Source: Schlesneria sp. (lineage in GTDB: Bacteria > Planctomycetota > Planctomycetia > Planctomycetales > Planctomycetaceae). Taken from it: a DNA stretch of 64,000 bases. A model generated the notes under the pieces. It saw nothing but the letters and a program-made list of their open reading frames with translations, was not told the DNA's origin and searched no databases. The stretch lies in NCBI GenBank assembly GCA_028291515.1, contig JAQGHU010000114.1, forward strand, positions 186,001 to 250,000. The letters run 5' to 3'. Positions 43,413 to 53,000 of this stretch are shown here, piece by piece. Every line of letters starts with the position of its first letter. Positions within the stretch are counted from its first letter, which is position 1. The translations under genes and the position numbers were made by a program.

Positions 43413-44630
43413 ATGAAAAGCGTCATTCGGCTCGCGATCGTCGATCCGCACGACGTCTCACGCCATTCTCTCAAAACCTTGCTTCTGGGAATTGATACTG
43501 TTTGGCTGGAGGCGGAGTGTTCGCGTTACGACGCTTTCAGCGATGTCTTGCTGCAAACCCAGCCGGACATTGCACTGGTTGCGCTCGATTCCGATCAAAC
43601 TCGAGCCATCGACCTGATTGCCAACATCCATCAAAATCATCCTGCCTGTCACATCCTGGCGATCAGTGGGCATCAGGAAGGAAGTCTGATTCTGCAGGCT
43701 GTTCGCAATGGAGCCAAAGAGTTTCTGACCAGCCCGCTGAAGTTGGAAGAATTCTTGGCGGCGCTCGAACGCATCCGACAGGTTGTCAACAAGGCTTCGG
43801 GAGACTCCACGGGGCGAGCTTGCCAGGTGATCAGCGTGGCCGGGGTTTCCGGCGGAATTGGCTGCACATCGCTGGCGATTAACCTCGCCTGCTGTTTCGC
43901 TCAACAACCCGGTCGCAGTGTTGCCGTCATCGACCTTGATCTGGCGTTGGGTGATGCTGATGTCTGGCTGGACATCATTCCCGACTATACGATCCAGGAC
44001 GTGGCCGACAACATCAATCGCCTGGACTACGCGCTGCTGAAGCGATCGCTGACCAAGCATGATTGCGGCGCATTCCTGCTCCCCCGCCCGGTCGAGATGG
44101 AAGATCATCCTCCCATCGGTCCCGACGAACTACGACGAGTGATCTCGTTGCTCAAGGCGACGCTGACACACTTAGTGATCGATCTCAGCAAGACGTTCAC
44201 ACCGCTCGATCAAGCGGCGATGGAACTCTCTGATGTGATCCTGATTGTCACTCAACTCGACCTCCCTTCGTTGCGAAATGCTGTCCGACTGATGCAGTAT
44301 TTCAAGCGACGACCTGGGATGTATGAGAAAGTGAAAGTCGTCGTCAATCGCATGGGGCTGGACGAAAACACGATCAGCTTGCATAAGGCACTTGAGACGC
44401 TGGGGCGAGAGATCTTCGCGACGATTCCGAACGACTATGCGACGATGGTCGAAGCCCGTAATAATGGTGTGCCGTTGATCACTCAAGCGCCCAAGGCGAA
44501 AGTCACGAAAAGTATTCTGCAATTGGTGCAGGCCCTCGATGGGCCGCCCGACCCCGAAGAAAAATCGGATGAGAAAAAGCCGGCCAAAAAAGGGGGGCTG
44601 TTCAGCTTCTTGGGATCAGGGGGACGATGA
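43413..44630 (+). CDS. cpaE: Tad pilus localisation ATPase CpaE/TadZ
   Basis: A 405-residue protein with a receiver-like N-domain (about 1-120; IVDPHDVSRHSLKTLL, HILAISGH) and a MinD/ParA-like ATPase domain from about 135. The deviant Walker A region reads GVSGGIGCTSLAINLA, lacking both the signature Lys and the P-loop Lys. Walker A' follows as VAVIDLDLALGDADVWLDI, then LVIDLSKTFTPLDQAAM. The C-terminus is Lys-rich (EKKPAKKGG). TadZ proteins place the pilus machine at the cell pole; many have weak ATPase motifs. ATG 43413 follows GAGG. A terminator closes the transcript. tadA, tadB and tadC do not follow. Confidence 0.88.
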   Translation: MKSVIRLAIVDPHDVSRHSLKTLLLGIDTVWLEAECSRYDAFSDVLLQTQPDIALVALDSDQTRAIDLIANIHQNHPACHILAISGHQEGSLILQAVRNGAKEFLTSPLKLEEFLAALERIRQVVNKASGDSTGRACQVISVAGVSGGIGCTSLAINLACCFAQQPGRSVAVIDLDLALGDADVWLDIIPDYTIQDVADNINRLDYALLKRSLTKHDCGAFLLPRPVEMEDHPPIGPDELRRVISLLKATLTHLVIDLSKTFTPLDQAAMELSDVILIVTQLDLPSLRNAVRLMQYFKRRPGMYEKVKVVVNRMGLDENTISLHKALETLGREIFATIPNDYATMVEARNNGVPLITQAPKAKVTKSILQLVQALDGPPDPEEKSDEKKPAKKGGLFSFLGSGGR

Positions 44631-44691
44631 GCCTTGGACTCGTAGTCGCGGCCGGGGGGCACGCGGCGCGAGAATCACGCCTCATCGAGAG

Positions 44692-44722
44692 ACCCGGCCT
44701 TCACGGCCGGGTTTTCTTTTTT
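44692..44722 (+). terminator. Intrinsic terminator after cpaE
   Basis: Stem ACCCGGCC / GGCCGGGT with a five-base loop (TTCAC), followed by TTTTCTTTTTT. It lies about 60 bases after the cpaE stop and ends the pilus transcript. Confidence 0.9.
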
Positions 44723-44777
44723 GCAGTGCCACAGAATAATAGCCAGCCTTCCACCATCATCCTCAGGAGGGTTGCCA

Positions 44778-45995
44778 GTGAACATCGTTGTCCCACCGAG
44801 TCGTGTCCATTGGTTGCTCGTCGCGATCTTCGCACTGGCAACTCAGCTCCCCGCAATCGGTCTTGCCGATGAACCCGCTGGTGTGACGCGATCCCTGTTC
44901 GACGGTGCGTCGCTTCACGGCTGGTCGGTCGAGAACGATTGCGATGTGGATGTGGTCGACGGTTGCCTGCGCCTGAAAGCGGGCAATGGGTGGCTTCGCA
45001 GTCATTACACCTATCGCGACTTCGACCTCCACGTGGAATGGAAGGCGCTGCAAGCCGAGAAATACGACGCCGGAATCTACATCCGTGCCAGCCGCGATGG
45101 AAAGCCGTCGCCCAAACCGGCCTATCAGGTCAATCTGCTGCAGAACAAAGAGGGAAACATCGGTTCGCTGCCGGGAGCTGAAAGTTCGGGCTTGGTGAAA
45201 GAGGGCGAATGGAACGCCTTTGATTTACGAGTCGTGGGCGACTCCGTCTCATTGAAGATCAATGGGCAGCAAGCCTATACCGCCGCTGGCTTGAAGCAAC
45301 CGGACGGCTACATCGGCTTTCAGGTCGAGGTTCCTGTGGGTGGTCAATTCCTGATTAGGAACGTCAAAGTGACCGAACTGGGATATCGCCCGCTCTTCAA
45401 CGGTCGCAATCTCGATGGGTGGGAAGCCGAAGGCGGCTCTGCCGAAAGCTGCTGGTCCGTGCAGGACGGCCTGCTGGTCTGCTCCGGCCAAAAGGGACCA
45501 TGGCTACGCAGTACCGAGGAGTTTGGCGACTTCGATCTGCGGCTCGACTATCGCCTCTCCACGGGAGGCAACAGCGGCGTCTATGTCCGAGTCCCCAAAG
45601 ACGGCAATCACCATCGCGAGAACGCCACGCTACCAATCGCTGGCTTCGAAGTGCAGGTCCTGGACGACGCCGCACCACAACATCTCAAGCTCAAGGATTA
45701 CCAATACTCGGCGTCAATCTATGACATCGCCGGAGCGAACCCTCGAGTCAGTCGCCCGCCCGGCGAATGGAACACGCTGGAAATCAATTGCCGTGGCGAT
45801 CGAGTCACCACCTGGCACAACGGCTATCAAGTCACCGACATCTCTAGCAGTCAATCGCCTCTGTTGGCACTCCGTTCGGTAAGGGGCTATCTGGGAATGC
45901 AGAACCACAACACCATCGTCAAGTTTCGAGACATTCGCGTCGGGCCAGCGATCGAGCTGCCCGCGATTGCCGTTGAGGCTCCAACAAAGCCGTAG
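44778..45995 (+). CDS. Secreted two-domain DUF1080 (3-keto-disaccharide hydrolase-like) protein
   Basis: A 405-residue exported protein with a signal peptide (WLLVAIFALATQLPAIGLA) and two LamG/concanavalin-like DUF1080 domains. Domain 1 starts SLFDGASLHGWSVENDCDVD (about 40) and has GWLRSHYTYRDFDLHVEW. Domain 2 starts PLFNGRNLDGWEAEGG (about 215) and has GPWLRSTEEFGDFDLRLDYR and GNSGVYVRVP. DUF1080 proteins are abundant in planctomycetes; some cleave 3-keto-glycosides, and most are untested. Start GTG 44778 is decided by AGGAGGG seven bases upstream. It follows the pilus terminator and is monocistronic as far as can be seen. Confidence 0.9.
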   Translation: MNIVVPPSRVHWLLVAIFALATQLPAIGLADEPAGVTRSLFDGASLHGWSVENDCDVDVVDGCLRLKAGNGWLRSHYTYRDFDLHVEWKALQAEKYDAGIYIRASRDGKPSPKPAYQVNLLQNKEGNIGSLPGAESSGLVKEGEWNAFDLRVVGDSVSLKINGQQAYTAAGLKQPDGYIGFQVEVPVGGQFLIRNVKVTELGYRPLFNGRNLDGWEAEGGSAESCWSVQDGLLVCSGQKGPWLRSTEEFGDFDLRLDYRLSTGGNSGVYVRVPKDGNHHRENATLPIAGFEVQVLDDAAPQHLKLKDYQYSASIYDIAGANPRVSRPPGEWNTLEINCRGDRVTTWHNGYQVTDISSSQSPLLALRSVRGYLGMQNHNTIVKFRDIRVGPAIELPAIAVEAPTKP

Positions 45996-46016
45996 CAGCT
46001 CTCCTTCATCGTCGCC

Positions 46017-46385
46017 ATGAATGCCAATCCCATGCTCACCTTCTTCCGCGGCTGGCGACGAAAAGCGGGCTGCATCTCACTCGTGATGGCGTGCATGCTG
46101 ATGGGAATGTGGGTTCGCAGTCGCGACTTTTACTGGTCTCCACTAATGGCCAAATGGAATGGGATATACATCGGTTCCGTACTATCATTGGGTTGGCTTT
46201 GAAACCATCCCCCAATGGAAAGCATGTCTTCTCCAGAAGCGAAGCCCACAAGTCTTAAAACAGGACCGCCATCGACATGGCGCCATAAATGCCGGCGATT
46301 CCCCTACTGGTGTCTCACACTTCCTTTGACGCTTCTTTCCGGCTACTTGAATCTGTGGAGGCCTCGCAAGATGGCGAAATCATGA
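46017..46385 (+). pseudogene. Broken small membrane protein of the GWRRKAGC family
   Basis: The first frame from ATG 46017 reads FFRGWRRKAGCISLVMACML, MGMWVRSRDF and ends at 46200. The family's C-terminus is in another frame at 46300-46385: FPYWCLTLPLTLLSGYLNLW, RPRKMAKS. The intact paralogue at 47244 shows the complete order (FFYGWRRKAGC... then WAMVIPLTLLSAYLILRKPR). The middle part is shortened and shifted. The stop TGA (46383-46385) overlaps the ATG of the LRR gene, so the coupling signal has outlived the reading frame. Confidence 0.7.
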
Positions 46386-47203
46386 TTCAATTCGTCCGGC
46401 GGTATGGCGTGCGCGTTCTTCTTGGGGCAACGCTTCTAGCGCTGCTCTCCGGGGTCATGAATATCTGGCTGCCATACCAAAGAGACTTGCGCCTGTCGAA
46501 GCGGATCGAATCGGTTGGTGGCATCGCGATTCTACATTCCCCTGATGAATACTTGCTTTCCCATGGATTGTGGGAGCTGCATGCTCAAGTGCCAGTTTTC
46601 GCACGACTGGCGGAGGTACAGCTTCACGAAGAGGTGCCCTCAGATCTTCTTGAAGACATTTTGCAATGTCGATCATTAAGTCTCTTGCTCGTCACTGGGA
46701 GAAACGTTCGTGATGCGGACCTCAAAAATCTCCAGAAGATGACCGAACTTTCCCACCTCAGTCTCTTGAAAACATCAATTAGCGATCTAGGACTTAAGAA
46801 TCTGCGTGAACTCAGCTACTTGGATACCCTCGATCTTTCTGAAACCGAAATCGGTGATGAAGGACTTCGTTTTCTACGGGAATTGCCACTAGTTCAAATT
46901 GCTCTTGCTGACACGAAAGTTACCGACGAAGGACTTGAACAATTGGCAGGGGCAACAGGCCTGAGGAGCATTTACCTCGACAAGACAAACATAGGCGATC
47001 TTGGGTTGCTGCATCTGCGTGGACTGTTCCGGCTCGAACGCCTCGATGCAATTTCAACACCAATCAGCGATGCTGGGCTTGTACACCTTAGGGGGTTGAA
47101 CAACCTCGACTATCTCGATTTGAACAACACCCAAACTACAGTCGAAGGGCGCGACATGCTTCGGAAGGCGTTACCGAAATGTAGAATCTTCCCGCAGCCC
47201 TGA
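46382..47203 (+). CDS. Leucine-rich-repeat protein with an N-terminal anchor
   Basis: A 273-residue protein with one membrane helix near the N-terminus (VLLGATLLALLSGVMNIWL), followed by about six LRRs of 23-24 residues (consensus L..L..L..L.L..T.I.D.GL..L). Examples are LSYLDTLDLSETEIGDEGLR and LFRLERLDAISTPISDAGLV. This ribonuclease-inhibitor-like repeat type is common in planctomycetes and serves protein binding. ATG 46382 is favoured because it overlaps the preceding stop as ATGA and starts the anchor; an ATG at 46289 reads through the pseudogene in another frame. Partner unknown. Confidence 0.82.
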   Translation: MIQFVRRYGVRVLLGATLLALLSGVMNIWLPYQRDLRLSKRIESVGGIAILHSPDEYLLSHGLWELHAQVPVFARLAEVQLHEEVPSDLLEDILQCRSLSLLLVTGRNVRDADLKNLQKMTELSHLSLLKTSISDLGLKNLRELSYLDTLDLSETEIGDEGLRFLRELPLVQIALADTKVTDEGLEQLAGATGLRSIYLDKTNIGDLGLLHLRGLFRLERLDAISTPISDAGLVHLRGLNNLDYLDLNNTQTTVEGRDMLRKALPKCRIFPQP

Positions 47204-47243
47204 AGTCAGCCACCATCCGCGACAATCCAGAGATCGCCTCACA

Positions 47244-47726
47244 ATGCGTGACTTCTTCTACGGCTGGCGACGGAAAGCAGGCTGCGTCATGCTGGGGATC
47301 GCTTTGTTGTTCATGGGCGTGTGGATCAGAAGTCGCTACATCATGGAGACCCTTACGTATATCAGTGATGAAGGGAGGCATTCCTTCAGCATCACTCCCA
47401 ATGGCCTCGAATGGGCCCGACGTACTGGAAGCGGACAATACCTCTCACCGCAGTTTATGAATCTGAGTTGGGAGACAATCGAACTCGATGACAGCGACTT
47501 CGAGAGTTTTCCGGAACCGTCCATGGGTTGGGAAACGAGCTGGAATTATCGTTGGTGCGGGTTTAGATCCGGCAAGTTTCAATTGACAGCAGGTGGTCCT
47601 GGGCTCTCGATCCTGTACGGGGAGCTTGCCAGATGGGCCATTCCCCACTGGGCCATGGTCATTCCCCTGACACTTCTCTCCGCGTACCTGATTCTCCGGA
47701 AGCCACGAATGAAGTCTCAGGCCTGA
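47244..47726 (+). CDS. Small membrane protein of the GWRRKAGC family
   Basis: A 160-residue protein with two membrane segments: FFYGWRRKAGCVMLGIALLF at the N-terminus and HWAMVIPLTLLSAYLILRKP at the C-terminus. Between them is a soluble part of about 105 residues with WNYRWCGFRSGKF. This recurrent planctomycete family has no known function. It is the intact paralogue of the broken gene at 46017, with the LRR gene between them, so the set looks like a local duplication. The 3' end overlaps the convergent kinase gene by 10 bases. Confidence 0.78.
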   Translation: MRDFFYGWRRKAGCVMLGIALLFMGVWIRSRYIMETLTYISDEGRHSFSITPNGLEWARRTGSGQYLSPQFMNLSWETIELDDSDFESFPEPSMGWETSWNYRWCGFRSGKFQLTAGGPGLSILYGELARWAIPHWAMVIPLTLLSAYLILRKPRMKSQA

Positions 47727-49846
47727 GGCGGAACGATTGAAGTTTGTTCCGTCGTCGAATCGGAGGCGGGGCTTCTCAGCGCGCGTCGTTTCCGAGTCAA
47801 TGCCTTCATGAGTCGCCGCCGTTGGATCAAACTGGCCAACAACGCCAGACCGATTGCCGACAGCACTGCGATGCCTGCAATCTTGGCGGTCTGTAATGCG
47901 GCAGCCTTCACGGGGCCGGTGATATCCTCTTCGGGAACCACCACTACTGTTACCACAGGCAAACCCTCAGCCGGCTCGAACGCTTCCAGGGCGGCAACGT
48001 AGAATTTCCCGCCATGCTGAAACGAGAATGACCGTGTATCGTCGATCGGCAGATTCGCCAGTCCTTCGGGTAGAGCCGCTGACGATTGATTTATCGCTGC
48101 CGTCAACAGTTCGTCTCGAGTGACTTCCCCTCGGAGTGGCGATGCCAGCAGTTCGCCATCGCGATTCATCAGATAGGCGCGTCCCTGCGTTCCCAATTTG
48201 AGTTTCGCCAGAAAGTCGGCCAGTGTTCCCAGGTGATAATCGGCTGTGAACACCCCCCGAACTTCCTGAGATCCTGCCTTTCTGAGTGCCAGAGCCGACG
48301 TAATGCCCAGACCTTCGTCCCCGAACCATTCATACGGCTTGGTCCAGATCGGTTTGGAAGACGCGCTCGCCAGCAGGTAGAAAGGTCTGGTGCGAGGATC
48401 GTAGGTCCAGTCATCACTCCACCGCAACCGCTCACTGTCCCCGCTCACAAACTCTTCCCGTACATGGCCCCCTTGTTCATCGAGCCACGAGCGTTGGATG
48501 ACGATCCGCCCCGACGGATGTCGCCAGGCACCGGTAAACCGTCCCTGGGCATCCCCATAGCTCAGCCAGGACAGCTTCTTCTGATAGCGAAAGCGAGCCA
48601 CCAGATGCTGCGCGAGTAGATCCGGATCGTCCACCGGCAGCAAGTCCATTTCTGCCAGTGAAACGCATTCTTCCAGCATTGGTAGCGCGGGGTCGAGCAG
48701 CGATCGAACTTCCTGCGCGGTACTTCTCGACGTTCGATCGGCGATATCGCGCCACAGCGCCTGGATCTCTTGTGACCGATACAGAAAATAGCCGGAGAGA
48801 ATCGCCGCTACCACCAGGAGAGCAGCAATGGTTCCCACCAGTCGACCGTGATTGCGCAGTCGTTTTCCAAGCCATCCGAGTCCCCCAAGTTTGCGAGCCC
48901 GCGTCGGTAGCCCCATCGTCACCCGAGTCAGATCGTCAGCGAATTCCAGAGCCGTTTGATAGCGAGCGGTCGGATTCTTCTCCAGGGATTTGAGCAGTAC
49001 CGCTTCCAGATCCGGGCTGATCTCGGCAAACGTACTTGGCGGCGCGGGCGGTTGAGTCACCACCCGCAGCAGCAACTCGGTGAGCGAACCGGCGTCAAAC
49101 GGTCGCTGGCCCGTCGCCAGCACATACAGCGTCGCTCCCAAGGCATAGACATCGCTGCGGGCATCAACGGGACCGCGCCGCGGATCTGCCTGCTCCGGTG
49201 CCATGAAGGCCGGCGTCCCTTGAATCCCCTCTTCCGCTCGAGGTGCCGAACTATTCTCGGCAACGATCAGGGTTTGTTCGTGAGCAGAGCCTTCCATCGA
49301 ATCCGTTACCGTCCCCCCTTCAGACACGGTGACAAGAACTGAGGAAGGAGCAACGCGATCCGAATTGAACGACGCGTCCAAAGTCTTCGCGATGCCAAAA
49401 TCGAGCAGTTGCGGCTCCCCTGCCCGGTCGATAATGATGTTCGCCGGTTTGACATCGCGATGCACAACTCCTCGCCGGTGTGCATGATCCAGCGCAAGCG
49501 CAATCGTCCGCCCATACTCGACCACCTCGGACTCGGGAAGGCTCCCCCGCCGCTTGACGATGGAATCCAGCGTCTCTCCTTCGACGAACTCCATCGCGAT
49601 ATAGGGTGTGTTGTCGACAATGCCCGCATCAAATACCTGGACAATATTAGGATGCTTGCCAAGCCTGGCGATCGCCTGCCCTTCCTGGATGAACCGCTCG
49701 GCAGCGCGGGGATCATGAAACTTCAGCGAGATCGTTTTCAGGGCACACTCGCGCTGCAGGCTGCGTTGCAAAGCGAGAGACACGACTCCCATCGCCCCAC
49801 GGCCCAGTTCACGCGATATGTCATACGGTCCAAATTGGCGGCTCAT
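47717..49846 (-). CDS. Transmembrane Ser/Thr protein kinase with periplasmic dCache-like sensor
   Basis: At 709 residues it has an N-terminal PknB-type kinase domain with P-loop LGRGAMGVVSLA (14-25), Lys37, HRD 129-131 (HRDVKPANI), DFG 149-151 and APE (APEQADP). The activation segment between DFG and APE is about 75 residues, far longer than usual and rich in Ser/Thr. TM1 is LVGTIAALLVVAAILSGYFL. The following periplasmic part of about 280 residues has YDPRTRPFYLLA, PIWTKPYEWFGDEGLGITSA and GVFTADYHLGTLADFL, a double-Cache pattern, and TM2 is IAGIAVLSAIGLALLASLI. Start ATG 49846; in-frame starts up to 49882 lack a ribosome site. Ligand and targets unknown. Confidence 0.9.
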   Translation of the reverse strand: MSRQFGPYDISRELGRGAMGVVSLALQRSLQRECALKTISLKFHDPRAAERFIQEGQAIARLGKHPNIVQVFDAGIVDNTPYIAMEFVEGETLDSIVKRRGSLPESEVVEYGRTIALALDHAHRRGVVHRDVKPANIIIDRAGEPQLLDFGIAKTLDASFNSDRVAPSSVLVTVSEGGTVTDSMEGSAHEQTLIVAENSSAPRAEEGIQGTPAFMAPEQADPRRGPVDARSDVYALGATLYVLATGQRPFDAGSLTELLLRVVTQPPAPPSTFAEISPDLEAVLLKSLEKNPTARYQTALEFADDLTRVTMGLPTRARKLGGLGWLGKRLRNHGRLVGTIAALLVVAAILSGYFLYRSQEIQALWRDIADRTSRSTAQEVRSLLDPALPMLEECVSLAEMDLLPVDDPDLLAQHLVARFRYQKKLSWLSYGDAQGRFTGAWRHPSGRIVIQRSWLDEQGGHVREEFVSGDSERLRWSDDWTYDPRTRPFYLLASASSKPIWTKPYEWFGDEGLGITSALALRKAGSQEVRGVFTADYHLGTLADFLAKLKLGTQGRAYLMNRDGELLASPLRGEVTRDELLTAAINQSSAALPEGLANLPIDDTRSFSFQHGGKFYVAALEAFEPAEGLPVVTVVVVPEEDITGPVKAAALQTAKIAGIAVLSAIGLALLASLIQRRRLMKALTRKRRALRSPASDSTTEQTSIVPPQA

Positions 49847-50086
49847 AGCGCCGAGTGTACTCGCAACCGCCATCGACACCAATCAGATTGTGCCCGCAGT
49901 GTGGCAGATCAACGTTGCAACCGTTCGTCGTCAACAAGATCGATCCAATCGATGCGATCGATCCTCACATTGAACAAGCCAACTTCTTCATCCAGATCAG
50001 CGAAGTCCACGCGCGGAGAGTGATACGCAGACTGACGACTTCACCATCTTATCCGTGTTTCATCTGTGTCAATCCGTGGCTAGGTC

Positions 50087-53000
50087 TTATTCCTGATTCT
50101 CCGTGGCATCGCGGTTGTTCAAGATGTCCCCCACCTTGTTCAAAGAAAGTGCCAACGGGCGGATCTGGTTGACTCGGCAGGTGGTGTGATAGGGACAGTG
50201 GCCGGTGCAGTTCTCGTCGGCATTCTCGACAATGAACTTGCCGTCGCGAATTCCCGCAGCCAATTTGGGAATGATTTCATCCAGCGTCTGCTCCAGCGAG
50301 TCCACGAGGGCGCTGTTCATCGACTCGAGTTTGCCGTCCCGCTGATAGCCTCGTTTGAACCCGGTCGCCTTCAAACTCCAGTAGCCCATTTGATAGAGGG
50401 CCGCGTCGTCTCCGGCGATTCCCAGGCGACGCACGGCAAGTGCATACAGAGCCAGTTGAATCGATCGACCCGTGGCCAGTTCGTCCTTGTTCGATCGCGG
50501 AGGCATCCCGGTCTTGTAATCGATCACGTTGAAGACACGTTGGCCGGTGCTGACGCCGGTATCGACGCGATCGATACGACCACGGACTTGTACGGCATCG
50601 TCGTCAGTTCCGAAAAGCAACGGATTGGTCGGAGCCTCGCCCGATTCGCGCCCGCCCGGCAAACTGCCGAACGGAATTTCAGGATCGAGCGATCGGACGC
50701 CGCCGTTCCATGCCTGCGTGAGCTGCTCGGCATAGGCGGCCTGCTGTTCGCCAAACGCATGGCCCCAATCCGCGAGCAGTCGTCCTTCGATATGAGTCAA
50801 CGCCCGCTGCAGATCCGTTTCGTGAAATCGCTTGGCCAGATGCTGTTCGATCAACTCGTTGAATCGCGAAGTGAGCTCTTCGGCAGAGTGATCGAGTCCT
50901 TCACGCAGCATCTGCGCGAGCACCAGGTGAACCAGGCTGCCTCGGGCGGCATAGTCAGTCCCTTCTTCGGGTGTGGCGAGGTCGTCGACTTTGAGGACGC
51001 TCGACGCCCAGAAGCGATAGGGACAAGTGGCGTAGGCTTCCAACTCGGTGGCGCTGAACTGATGGCGACCGCCGAATCGCTGCCGTAGTGCGATCAGATT
51101 GGCGTCGCCGTCGAGTGCCCCCTCATACCCCGTAAAACCCCGTTCGTGAAAGCGATACGTGTTGACATCGATCGCGGCCAGGACGTTGTTCGCAGTGGGG
51201 ATCCAACTAGGTCTCGAGCAGAGTGTCGCGAACAGACCGGTATCGCCGGCACGGGCCTGACTCATGGACAACAAACGTAGGTCCGATTCCGTGAGGGCTC
51301 GATCAAGGTCAGGAACAGGATCGAGTTGACCTTCATGTGCAACCCGCAGTGCCGACTCGTCGAACAGGGAACGCAGTGCGACTAGATAGGGACTGGCGAA
51401 GACGGGTTGTCCCTTCGAGTTCACCGCAGGGTAGCTAAGCGTCAGGCTCGATCTGGCGCGAGTGACGATGCTGTAGAACAAGAACATTTCATCGCGCTGA
51501 AGCTGTTCGCGATGTTGCAGCGGCAATCCTCGCCGAGCGAACTCTTGTCGCTCGACTTCGCCAAACAGACAATCATCGCTGCGATTCAGTGGAAAGCTGC
51601 TTTCGGCGAGGCCAGCGATGAACAGATGCGGAATATCCAAATGCCGGGCCTGCTCGACATCCAGGATGCGGACGCATCCCCCAGGATCGCTGGTCGCCTT
51701 GATCTGCTCGCCACCCAGTAGGTCACGTAGTTCCGCAGTGAAGCCCGCCAGATCCAGCTTGATCAGTTTGGCCGACTTGGTATCTGCGGACAGCACCAGC
51801 CGCCGCTCGGCGTCACCCGCTGTTCGAATCAGTCGCTGCAGCAGATCCCAATCCTCGCTGTCTCGATTTGCCGTGCTGGATCGCTGAGTCTGGTGATGGG
51901 CTGACCCAGCCGTATCGGCTTGCTGCCAACCTAAGTCGCGGCCCAGCGAGGCAATGACATCGCCCCATTCGGCAAGCGTCCGTTTCTGTCGGAGTCTTTC
52001 CGTGACCTGGGACAACCGCTTGAGAATGACTTCGGCATTGCGGGCGAGACTGGCGACGGCCGCTTGCGTGTCGCCAGTCCATTCTCCTTCGAGATGCTCT
52101 TCGACCGTGATGCCGCCGGAGACTCGGCCAAGCACCCGCAGGATCAGGTCGCGTCCCGCATGCAGTTTCAAGCGACGCAGCGCGACGCCAACATTCCGGA
52201 TTCCACGCCCAAACGAAAGCTCGGACCAGCCCGGCTGAAAGTAATTGGAATTCAGCACCTGCATCAGCCGCGAGAAAGGCCAGTCGTCCAGTTCCAACTG
52301 CAGCACCGAGAACAGCGCCTTAATCATCGAACTGCTCAGCAGCGCTGAGCCAGCTTCGCACCAGTTCGGGATGCCGGCCTGATCGAAATAGTCCTTCCAG
52401 ACAGGTCCTGCTTCCATCACGGATCGCACTGCCACCACAATCTGCGAGGGACGCACACCTGCGGTCAGCAACTTCTTGATCCGCATCGCCACGGCTTGGC
52501 TTTCGCCCAAGGGGCCGGTGGCCGCGATGACTTCCAGACCAGCTCCGTCGACCGCGGGGGTCACCGAACGAGGGTTCGCGAACAACGATGTGGCGATCGT
52601 CGACACGCCCGGCTGCCAGCCGCTTCGATCGGCGATGAGCGTTTCCGTCTGCCAGTGTGTGCCCGGAGGAAGGTGTCGGCGAAGGCGGTCCAATGTCGAT
52701 CGCGGTTTGTCGAAGAGTTCGCGTCGGGACTGGGATTCTTCAATCGGCAGCGAGATGACCGCCCGCGGAATCCACTCCATCAGTTTGCCGAGGATTTCGT
52801 ACTGCGTTTGAGTGAAGTCGGCGAAGCCGTCGACAACCAGAAACTGGACGTTCTCAAAAGGCTTCTTCCCCCCTTCCGCGATGACGGTGCGGGCCAACCA
52901 GAAACGACCTTCAGAGTCGTACCAGTTTTGTTTCGTCAGGTGCTGCTGATACTTGGTATAGATCAGGCCGAGTTCCTTGTCGCGCTTGGCCCGTCGTGGT

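Noticed and set aside
50186-51088. 300-codon plus-strand frame
   Set aside because: It is antisense to the conserved nuclease domain of the AddB-like gene.
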